Origin: Oryzias latipes
Taxonomy: Eukaryota; Chordata; Actinopteri; Beloniformes; Adrianichthyidae
Assembly (NCBI RefSeq): GCF_002234675.1
Contig: NC_019876.2
Location: 26,271,750 to 26,335,749 of the forward strand
Reading direction: 5' to 3'
DNA length: 64,000 nucleotides
A model generated the notes under the pieces. It had not been told where the DNA came from, did no database searches, and saw only the letters and a program-made list of their open reading frames with translations. Shown piece by piece: positions 11,701 through 23,700 of the stretch. The translations under genes and the position numbers were made by a program. The stretch's first letter is position 1. Each line of letters opens with the position of its first letter.

Positions 11701-14700
11701 ACTCATCAGCCTGTCAAATGCTCCATATTAACCGTCCAGCTCAGCAGAACATCCTGTTTAACATTCACCACACACTTACTTGATCTGTTTGCGTTTGTTC
11801 AGCACAGAAAATGCAACCAGGGCCGCCACAGACGCCAGGAGAACCACGAAGGCGGCGCTCAAGCCAGCAATCAAACCGATCCGGTGTAAAGGTTGACTGC
11901 AGTTATCATTCAGGTACCAGACTGTGTCTGTGTTCTTACACCTGGAAAAAAAAAGAACAACTTTGACAAAATGTTGGAGCACTTACAGGGTACTTGATAG
12001 TATTATTATTTAGGAGGAGGAGCGGTAGTAGTAGTAGTAGTATTTAATTTATTGAAGGGGAAAAGGGAAAGAAATCAAATTTGAACATTTTTATTCAGCT
12101 GTATAACATAATAAACACAAAATAAAAGGATATTCTGCTTATTTACAGGTTTTCCATGGGTTTTCAGCAGATTCTGAGGCAGCATCTAATGCAGATTCGA
12201 GGTTTTTGTCTTCGCAATATTGTTCTTGATCTTTATTTGGCTTTGGACCCTTCAGCTAATTCAGCAAGTCACTTTAATTGAGCACATATTACTTGCCTTT
12301 AAACCAATTTTTTGGTTTCTTTTTTATTATGTTTTAAGGGAAGCAACTTCAGCTGCAGAATTCCAACATGCATTTTCAGGAATTCCAAATGTTGTAGTCT
12401 GCAGTGTAGCTCTTTTTTGTACTGTAGGGACTAAATAAAAAGAGAATCTGGACACCCGCGATTCTTCAAACACAAGGCTGGAGACGAGGAGCAGAAAAGG
12501 GGTTCACAGATGTTGTAGGGGAAAGCTGAAGGATGCACTGCAGGAGTTTTTCTGTCATGAGACAGTGTAGAAAGTCTCATCCCTCAAACCTTTTAGTGGC
12601 AATCTGTTCATTTTGGGGTTAGTTTTAGAGTTTAACTGATGACATAAATCAGGCTGCTGCTGTGCTAAAAGAGATAACAGAGGACTGAAGAGGAACTTCA
12701 ACTTCAAACTCAATTTAACCCTTGTGCTATTCTGGGTAGTTTACCATTGGGAGTTGGGTCATCTGGACCCACTAGACAGTGCTCTGAACCTTTTTTCTTC
12801 AATGATTTGTGAACCTCACTGGTGTCCATGGATTACATGAAATCTTTCCACCTTTATCCACCTTTGTCATGGTAGGGAGAACACGCCAATGTAAGGGTGG
12901 GGTCATCTAAGATAGCACAAGGGTTATATGGGAACAGGACACTTATTTAGATTGCTGTTTCGCCCAAAGGCCCAACACCAAAGTCCTTTTTATGCAACTC
13001 CAAAACAAGTCCCAAGCCTTTGGTGAAAACTCTAGAAGCCTACAGTTAAGATCCAGTTTTTTGTCATGTCATCACTGTTTTATTACGTATGTCACACAGC
13101 TTGTGTTGACACAAAAGCAGACAGTTGGTGTTGGGTCATTCGTGATGAGGAGCTAAAACACAAGAATAAATAGATGCTAACAAGCCTTAAAGCTCAAGTC
13201 TCCATTCAAGTCTCAGGTCCTTAAGGTCTAGTCTCAAGTCAACTCAAGTCTCCCTCTCTGGTGTCAGTAAGAAAACGAAGGCTACTTTTGTTTCTCTTTT
13301 TTTGTTTTTCTAAACTTCATTAGTGGTTAGGAAGCAGTTAGCTCCTCTAGTCTATAGACTATTTTTGAGAAATTGCTTCACTACTCTGCACTAAATATAG
13401 TTTATTCACCATTTTGTATGGCATTTGTAGAACAGTTTTAAAATCCAGAGCCCTAGAAATTTCCCAAAAGTCTCTTCAAAAAACTAGCATGCATTGATGC
13501 TCACTAGACTGGTAAATATTAACCACAATGCATTGTGTTTGCTAAAAAAAGTGTTTATTTGTTTGCTTTGTATAAACCATTAAACTTTTTTTCATCAGAA
13601 CACAGTGGATTCATAATTTGTGTTGCTAAAATTTTTCATTTTTATTAGGAAACTAGTGGCATCATATTTGCAGTTAAAAAAAGTAGCAATATGGAGTCTG
13701 AATTACTTTTAAAATCTAGGGCACTATATATTCGAGTTTTTTAGTAGTTTGGGACATGGCCAAAGTGTTGACCTGTTTGGCAGATTGGGCCAGAACAACA
13801 AGTCTTTTATTTTGCTTTCTGATGGGTAAACCTATCGAGTGTCTGCCCCTTCTGTCCTCTGCTTGCCCTGTACTGATGGCAAAGATTCATGTACAGAAAA
13901 GACAAGGGAACTCATCTGTGTCTTTTTTGTCTACAAAGTAGATTACTGTCCCAAAACAAAAGTCCTCTTGTGAAATATTGTGACAGGTTTCGTAAAATAA
14001 AATAAAAAGACCAAAGATCAAGTTTTGGCGTTTCAACCATTGTCCTTAAGACAGCAAAACAGGAGGTTCACTTACTCGCAAACCGCTTCAGTTAACACCT
14101 TGCATTCTCCGCCACTGTAGCAAATTTTTGGATTTGAATGTTTTTCATTACACGCAGTCACACATATGACCTTTGACTCTTCAAGGATTGCCTCATAGAT
14201 GGTGCCGTTGCACGACCCTGTAGGAAAGAAAAGGCAACGTTTCCATAGAACACACACACAAAAACAAGAGTCCCCTCGGGACATTTGCAGGTTCTCACTC
14301 ATCACACAACTTAGCCATTGAAGTCTGCTAAAGATGTCGACTGATTTAACTTAAAACTTAAAAACCCGAAAGAGGTTTTGGTTCCTTAACTGCTTGGAAC
14401 GTATTGTAAAGATGTGTCCAAACGTTGATTTGTAATATGTGAACACCAACAGTGTACTCACGTGTCAGGTCTACACCGGCTTGTTCCACAGTTGTGTCAG
14501 AGACATCTAAAATGCAATCTGTCAAGTTCAGAAGAAAGAACAAAGTTTTATTACATAGAGACAGACAGAAAAGCAACTACTTTTTAACCCCTTTATGCCG
14601 TTTGTCTCTTAATCGTATTGTGGCTTATTGAACGATATGTTATTAGGAACAAAGTCAGGCATGAAGGCGTTAAGAAAGGTTGTAATAATATAAATCCTTT

Positions 14701-17700
14701 GTGTCAAATATTACAAATTTAAAGGTTCAACAACAGATTTATCTTACCATTTACACAGTGCGCTAGCTCTTCAGTGGCGTTTTTAATCTCTTCAAATGCA
14801 TTATTGTATTCCGCTTGCTCTGCTGTGTTTGGAATATCCAGAATTACTTCATGGATGACATTTACACTGAAAAACAAGATGCATACATTTTTGTGTAAAA
14901 AAGTAATTTCACTTTTCGACTCACATCAATAGCATGTAGTTTTTTTTTAAAAAGGCCTTTATACGATGCAAAATCTTTTTTTAAGCTTTTAATTGTATTG
15001 TAATGTTCATCCCACAATATAAATAACCCCAAAGCGGAATTTTGATCCATTCAGCTATTTCTGAGAATTACTTTACAAAACCTGCTGTCTGAGCACCAGC
15101 CCCTCCCCACCCACGAAAACGAGCGGGTTCTCACATTGTGACATAGACGAGTGAGAACCGCCCATTTCAGGAAGAGTCTGCACTGCCGGCTCCGCCCCCA
15201 GGCTGACGCACACGCCCACTTTCTCAGTGGAGCTAACAGTGATCAGCTAAAACTTTGACAAAGTTCGGATGTTGTTTGTTTTCGTGGGCGAGAAACAGAC
15301 ACGCTGTCGAGGCCGACTCTAGGTTGACATCATGACACGGAGCGAAAGGCGGAGCCTCAGAGATTGAGTCGTTTTACTTCTGGGTAGGAAAATGAGGTAT
15401 GAAATGAAACGATTTTTCATAAATTGTTCTTTAGTGTGACAGAGGTATTTATATCTTATCATATCCATGGATGTAGTTTACTCTGAAAGACTTAAGAGAA
15501 GCATGATATAGGCCCTTAAAAAATACTTTTATGGTGTTGTCCTGGGTGATAAATCGATTGAATTAATTAATTCAAATTTTTTGTTCCGGGCGATTTCAAA
15601 AATAACTAAATCGAGTTTTATGGAATGGCGCATTTTTGGGTCCCCGGAGCTTCCGTAGCGCTAGTTTCACACGGCGGTATTGCAAGCGACAAACAACAAC
15701 ATCTTAGCACACATGATCAGCGAGCGACAGCATGGCAACCGGTTAAAGGGGTTTACTGCCACAGACGTGGAGGAAAAGACCCCACGTTGCAACTTTTGCC
15801 TAAAGCCCATCACAGTCAAAGGCTCTGACTCGCTCTGGCGTGGCACGCGCTCAGTCCCGTCTCACACAGGCAGCGTCCCGACACACACACATACTCATTC
15901 TACAACGCCTATATAGTTAGTTCATTAGTTCGATAGTTAGCTGCTTCATCATCTTCTCCATGGAGAAGACGGGGTTCATTGATTTAGTTAAAACCTTAGA
16001 CCCCAGATATGAGCTGTATTGTTAATCACTTAGAAACTGGTGCTACTCTCAAGGTGAATGTTTGTCTCCTTTTAGTCTAGACTACAAAGTGGGGCTTAAA
16101 ACACAGCTGGGACTTTAAGTAAGTAACCTTTTTATTTTGGACAAGTGAAAACAAGTATAGAATAACAAAATAAGTCTGTCGTTTGTACTAATTGCTTTCC
16201 TTAAGTAGGGCGGGGGGGGGGGGGGGGGGGGGGGGTCAGGAAAAAAATGGAAATCGAATTAAAACACATATAAAATCTGAGATTTTATTTTTAGGCCATA
16301 TCGCCCAGCCCTATTATGGTGTTTATGTACATATTATTTGGAAAGTGCGGTTATGTCTCAATCTTTGTATCAGGCTGTTTTTTCTTGTTTAATTTATTTG
16401 TATCTGTGCAGCAGGACTGCAGCTGTCTTTAGTCAGTTGTGTATGTGTCAGCATTCTGATCTTCTCAAGATTTTATCTCACAGGTAAGCAGGGGAAGATT
16501 TGTAAACAGACAGAAAGTATTATAAAGCTCATAATGGAGCATTAACAACAGGATTCCCGCTAATTATATCAGTTAACAGTTTTATGAAAATTATGAAAAA
16601 GATGTTTTTCATTTAATATTTTTTTATGCAAGAATCTTACACTTGTGCTAATTTTAAATCACAGAGACTTTAACGTCAGCATTCTGTAGTTAAGTTTATA
16701 TCTATTTTGGTCATATTAATGGATTGAAGTTGCTCGCAATGAGCCTGTTTGTTTAGATAAATTAAGACAATCCATCAACTTTTATGTCAAATATACGATC
16801 ATTATCTGATTTTCTTGAGTTATCCAATTTTTTTCCTAGTGCCATGTTAACAGGATAATCTGAAGTGGTGGAAAAAGGAAACTCCAGTCAACTTGTAATA
16901 ATTCAAAGAAAAAAAAGAAAAGGCTGAGGTGTAGTACAAGGATGGGTTCATTAAAAACATATTAACATGTCAACAAAAAGCATCACCATGTATTTGTATT
17001 AGTTTACCTCAAATTTTCAGTGGTGGCCATGACTTCAAGTGAGCGCTAGAAAAAAAAGAGGAGAAAAAGGGATTTTTCAATATAAACAAGAATGTATTAA
17101 CAGTAAACTGTTTCTTTTAACAGATAATGTATACCTTTTTTACAGTGTTGACTGTCAGTTTTCCTAAGGGCTTTCCTGGGCTACAAGGAGTGAAAATAAG
17201 ATCAGGTAAACAGAAGTTTTTGTTTGATTCGCTCGGTTTGATTTCAAAATTAAGTCTGTGATTAAATCATTGTTTATAAAGAATTAAATTTCTATAGGCT
17301 TTTACCTTACTTTTGTCACCACAACCTCAAACGTTTCTTTTATTTTGCTCTCATAATATGTTGTCATCTGAAAGAGAAAAACAGGTATAACTACCAGGAC
17401 TATTAACATACATTTAATATCAACATGATTGACATCTTTTTTATTGTTAGTATTACAACATTAGTTACCTTTTTTTTAAAGTTTCCAACAAAGTCCTTGT
17501 ATTCTTGAGATTGGTTGTTAAGGTATTTGTCATTGAATCTTTCATTCAACATCATGTTGACCACCACTGGCCGTTTAATGGTGACTTTAGAAAAAATAAA
17601 AACATTCAAGCATGGATGTCAATTGCTATTATTTTTGTTTGTTTTTAAAAAAACAAAAATAATTAAACAAATATGTCAAAAAAAGGTACCTGGTGTTGTC

Positions 17701-20700
17701 ACTGGAACAAAAATTTCGCATTTACTCCCACTGAATTGTGGAAGACAAATGCAGGTAACTCCATCTAAAGTTCCCCCATTTTGACAAACCGTTGGTATAA
17801 CTGTTGTTCCGACTGTTGCTGGTAAAGTTGACAGTGGGGGAGCAGTGGTTTTACCAGTGCCAAGTGTTGTAACAGTGTCATCAGGCCCAGATGTCCTTGG
17901 ACTGGTGGGAATGCTTCCATCTACTGTAGTATCAGTAGTGAAAGGGGTTTGTGGCGCGGCCTCCGAAACTGTTGAAGTATCAGGATCAGTGGTTGAATCT
18001 GTGTTAGATGGTGTAGGACTATCAGTGGGCCCCACAGTACCTCCACTAGTGGGACTGGTGTCATCCACTGTTGTGCCAGCAGGTGCGGTTGTTGGGGAAT
18101 CATCTGAAGTGCCTGCGTCAGTCGTCATGCCAGTGCCAGATGTTCCTGTCACTTCATCAGTAGTGAAAGGGGTTTGTGGCGTGACCTCCGAAACTGTTGA
18201 AGTATCAGGATCAGTGGTTGAATCTGTGTTAGATGGTGTAGGACTATCAGTGGGCCCCAGAGTACCTCCACTAGTGGGACTGGTGTCATCCACTGTTGTG
18301 CCAGCAGGTGCGGTTGTTGGGGAATCATCTGAAGTGCCTGCGTCAGTCGTCATGCCAGTGCCAGATGTTCCTGTCACTTCATCAGTAGTAAAAGGGGTTT
18401 GTGGCGAGGCCTCTGAAACTGTTGAAGTATCAAGATCAGTGGTTGAATCTGTGTTAGATGGTGTAGGACTATCAGTGGGCCCCAGAGTACCTCCACTAGT
18501 GGGACTGGTTTCATCCACTGTTGTGCCAGCAGGTGCGGTTGTTGGGGAATCATCTGAAGTGCCTGCGTCAGCCGTCATGCCAGTGCCAGATGTTCCTGTC
18601 ACTGCATCAGTAGTGAAAGGGGTTTGTGGCGAGGCCTCCGTAATTGTCGAAGTATCAGGATCAGTGGTTGAATCTGTGTTAGATGGTGTAGGACTATCAG
18701 TGGGCCCCAGAGTACCTCCACTAGTAGGACTGGTTTCATCCACTGTTGTGCCAGCAGGTGCTGTTGTTGGGGAATCATCTGAAGTGCCTGCGTCAGTCGT
18801 CATGCCAGTGCCAGATGTTCCTGTCACTTCATCAGTAGTAAAAGGGGTTTGTGGCGAGGCCTCTGAAACTGTTGAAGTATCAAGAGCAGTGGTTGAATCT
18901 GTGTTAGATGGTGTAGGACTATCAGTGGGCCCCAGAGTACCTCCACTAGTAGGACTGGTTTCATCCACTGTTGTGCCAGCAGGTGCGGTTGTTGGGGAAT
19001 CATCTGAAGTGCCTGCGTCAGTCGTCATGGCAGTGCCAGATGTTCCTGTCACTTCATCAGTAGTAAAAGGGGTTTGTGGCGAGGCCTCTGAAACTGTTGA
19101 AGTATCAAGATCAGTGGTTGAATCTGTGTTAGATGGTGTAGGACTATCAGTGGGCCCCAGAGTACCTCCACTAGTAGGACTGGTTTCATCCACTGTTGTG
19201 CCAGCAGGTGCGGTTGTTGGGGAATCATTTGAAGTGCCTGCGTCAGTCGTCATGCCAGTGTCAGATGTTCCTGTCACTTCATCAGTAGTGAAAGGGGTTT
19301 GTGGCGTGGCCTCCGAAACTGTTGAAGTATCAGGATCAGTGGTTGAATCTGTGTTAGATGGTGTGCTACTATCAGTGGGCCCCAGAGTACCTCCACTAGT
19401 AGGACTGGTTTCATCTACTGTTGTGCCAGCAGGTGCAGTTGTTGGGGAATCATCTGAAGTGCCTGCGTCAGTTATCATGCTAGTGTCAGATGTTCCTGTC
19501 ACTGCATTTGTAGTGAAAGGGGTTTGTGGCGTGACCTCCGAAACTGTTGAAGTATCAGGATCAGTGGTTGAATCTGTGTTAGATGGTGTAGGACTATCAG
19601 TGGGCCCCAGAGTACCTCCACTAGTGGGACTGGTGTCATCCACTGTTGTGCCAGCAGGTGCGGTTGTTGGGGAATCATCTGAAGTGCCTGCGTCAGTCGT
19701 CATGCCAGTGCCAGATGTTCCTGTCACTTCATCAGTAGTAAAAGGGGTTTGTGGCGAGGCCTCTGAAACTGTTGAAGTATCAGGATCAGTGGTTGAATCT
19801 GTGTTAGATGGTGTGCTACTATCAGTGGGCCCCAGAGTACCTCCACTAGTAGGACTGGTTTCATCTACTGTTGTGCCAGCAGGGGCAGTTGTTGGGGAAT
19901 CATCTGAAGTGCCTGCGTCAGTTGTCATGCTAGTGTCAACTGCCTCAGATGTTCCTGTCACTTTATCAGTAGTGAAAGGGGTTTGTGGCGAGGCCTCTGA
20001 AACTGTTGAAGTATCAGGATCAGTGGTTGAATCTGTGTTAGATGGTGTAGGACTATCAGTGGGCCCCAGAGTACCTCCACTAGTGGGACTGGTTTCATCC
20101 ACTGTTGTGCCAGCAGGTGCGGTTGTTGGGGAATCATCTGAAGTGCCTGCGTCAGTCGTCATGCCAGTGTCAGATGTTCCTGTCACTGCATTAGTAGTGA
20201 AAGGGGTTTGTGGCGAGGCCTCTGAAACTGTTGAAGTATCAGGATCAGTGGTTGAATCTGTGTTAGATGGTGTGCTACTATCAGTGGGCCCCAGAGTACC
20301 TCCATTAGTGGGACTGGTTTCATCTACTGTTGTGCTAGCAGGTGCGGTTGTTGGGGAATCATCTGAAGTGCCTGCGTCAGTTGTCATGCCAGTGCCAGTT
20401 GCCTCAGGTGTTCCTGTTCCTTCATCAGTTGTAGAAGAAGTCTCTGTAGTGGCTTCATTTGTCGATGAAGTAGGGGTCTCTGCGGTTGTTGGCTCAGATG
20501 TTACTGGACTTGGTGTATCGTCTGTTGATGTCTCCTCAGGTGTTGTGTTAAGTGTATTGCTGATACTAAGTGACTCAGTTGATGACACAGTTGCAGAGTC
20601 TTCTGAAAAAACATCTGTGAATTTAAAAGAAAGTAAGCTTTAACTGTTTATGTTTTGTTTTTTTCTCTTTATTTAGTTTAACAACAGGCTTGGATTGCAC

Positions 20701-23700
20701 ATACTATACATGTTCATTTTTAAGTATTTTGTTATGCCACCACACTGTATACAGGTCTTCTGAAGTCAGGTTATCAAAAATTCCATATGGTTCCGTCCGG
20801 CTTTTCACTTTAAAAGCTATCGCATTATTGAATGCCACCACCTGGATATCTAAATCCTAATCTCTCCTTACACGTTTTTTATTTTTTCCTCAGTAACAAA
20901 AATAGTTTGGCAAGGGCAGGTTGACTTCGAAAAACGTCTTATGTGCAAAACACATAATGAAGTTTATGTGTAAATGGATTAGCTAAGAGGTATTCTTTGC
21001 ACATCTTTAAATGAGCCTGTCCTGTGTTTGGGCTTTCTGATGTTGAACTACTTCTAGTAATTTTTATTAATACTTATGTAAAAATCTTATTTATTTATTT
21101 ATTTATACAACAGGCAGAAGCCCATTAATACATTTCACATACTAAAATCCTAAATTCTTCATATAAATATACCTAACAACTTAAGGAGTCAGATTTTCGC
21201 GTTAATTGTGATTAATTAATTATACAGACAAATTAGCATTAGCATTGCTTTATTTTAATTGTGCTGATCTGTTTTTAATCAGTAACTTTTGCTGCGTTCT
21301 TAAATATAAAACAAAGGTCCAACTGTTAACTTGCATGTACATTTTATATAAACTTAGCTGAAAATGCATCATCAACATATGTTTATACATCGCTCTCTTG
21401 CTGATCTGACATAATCAATGTGCGACTGTACATGATCTATTATGTAAGGGATAAATTCCGACCAGGTGTTCCTTATCATAAATTAATGGGTTATGCTAAG
21501 GATTGACCATATTAGAATTACTGAATAAGGTATGTCAACATATGTATAATAATCTTAATAGGTAGTTTGTGGTGAAGAAAAACGTGATCGCTCAGAAGAT
21601 TGTTCCTTCGGTTTTTGAGTGTTTTTCATTAGAAAACCCCATGTTCTGTGTGTTATGTTTTTTTTTTTTTTTTTTTTTTGGTGGTGTAAAAGTAAAGGTT
21701 GCAAGACTGTTATAATTTAAAAAAAACTTAGAAAAGTCACTTTTTAAATTACATTTTGATCTCAAACTGTGCTGCAATGTCATAAATTGGAATGAGAATG
21801 CCTCAAAAGGATTTATGATTAGGTTAGATTAAAAATAGATTGTTTAAATTAATGAAAAACTGGTCAGGATTAATCATCGCATGACAGCTCTAAAATAACT
21901 AACTATAGTAAAACAGGGTGGTATTTATTTTTAAGTTTTCTCAAACATTTGATCTATGTTAAAAGACAATATTTAAAAGTGCAGAAGTCAGAAGTGAGAA
22001 GGTGATTGTGAGGACAGGAAAAAAGAAAAAGCATTGGCTTAAATAGAAATTCGACAAAATTTGGCAAATTTAACTGTTAAAGTATGAGTAAATGAAACAT
22101 AGCAGCTTGTCGTGTGGTTTGCTGTGGCACATGGAGGCCAAAGCTGCCAAACAGAAATGAGGAGTGTAACAATCCAACATTCACAGTTGGGGGGGGGTGG
22201 GGGGGGGGGGGTTGAAGAAAACGGTAACATTCATACGAGATGCCTGTATCTCACGTTCTTCACCCTTACTCATCATTGCTATGTCATTGTTATATAAATG
22301 TTTGCTAAGATCTGTCCCTCTCAGCATCTGCGGGCTCACCGAGCAATCTACAACCCATGTGACCTGCGCAGGTTTGCCAGTCTTTCACCCGCAATCAACC
22401 CCTTATCCACTCGCAAGGGCGATGGGACTAAGGCTTTAGGAAATGCTAGGTAGCCTAAAAGTTGGTCATGCCAATATAGATAAAAACAAATTGCAGCAGC
22501 CTCACAGAAACTAAAATGATGAACAACTAACATTAATATTCTAAAGCTCAAAATGGTAACCTTCTCAAATTAGCAGCATTGGAACTCGTATAACTTTTTA
22601 ACCTTCATATGCTTCTGGTGATGTCATCAGGAGACATAGCCTAAACTTTCATAGTTATGCTGATGACACCCAGTTATATGTGGCTCTGTCTCCTGATGAC
22701 TTGGGACCCATTGATGACCTTCTGAGTTGTGTTTTAGATATTGAAACGTAGACGGGAGAGACCTTTTTAAAGCTCAATCAAGACAAAGCAGATAGTTTAA
22801 TTGTCAGTCCTGAAGCTGAGAGAGAAAGGGTCCAATGTTGCTTATCAACTTTTAACCTGAATGTGTGCAGTAAAGTCAGAAACCTCAGTGTGATTTGAGA
22901 TGCAGATTTTATATTTAAAGCACACACAAACCAAGATACAAAAACTGCATTTTGTCATCCTAGAAATGTTGCCCGAGTGAGATCCAACCAATGTGGTCCT
23001 CTCCACATTTATGTAGCAAAACTACTGAAGCCAATCGTCCAATAGACTGCAAGATTTTCTTAATATGACTTAATTCAGTTTTATTCATATAGCCCTATAT
23101 TTACAACAATAGTCATCTCAATGAGTTAAAAACTTTAGTTTTTTATTCAAAATTAATTTCACTTTGATCTGAATTTAGAATAAAAAAATGGAGTTTCTAT
23201 GTCTTAATAAGACTCAACAAATTATTTTCAGATCAAAGCGAGATGATTGTTTTAGGATCTGACGTGTTCTTTAAGCAGGGCAACATGGAAAACACGCAGG
23301 ACAGGGTTCCTGAGAGCCAGGGTTGAGAAAAATTGTACTAAAGACTCTTTTTGAAAGTCTTTCAAAAGAACAAATAAACACCATCAAATTGGAGGACATT
23401 CTAACAGTGTTTGAAATAATAATGCAAAATCTAAAACATTAAAGTCCCTCTATTGGATGTAAACTCTTATGCAGCAAAGACTGGTTCCTTAAGATAAAAG
23501 TTGAATAAAAACAACAGCTGGCAAGTGAACTCATTCATAAAGGGTTATATATTCTAGATCCGTGTGTAAACTTGGTATCTTAGGTATCAAGGTTGTTTTT
23601 ATTGGCGCTCCATTCATCTCCCTTTGGTTGTTGCTACTATTTTGTGTGATGAGGAAATACTATCAAAGACATAAACCTCTGAACATTTGCAAGAAGAACA

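Noticed and set aside
17845..20643. 932-codon plus-strand ORF over the mucin repeats
   Set aside because: It mirrors the array; the minus strand has the signal peptide, EGF, SEA and splice context.
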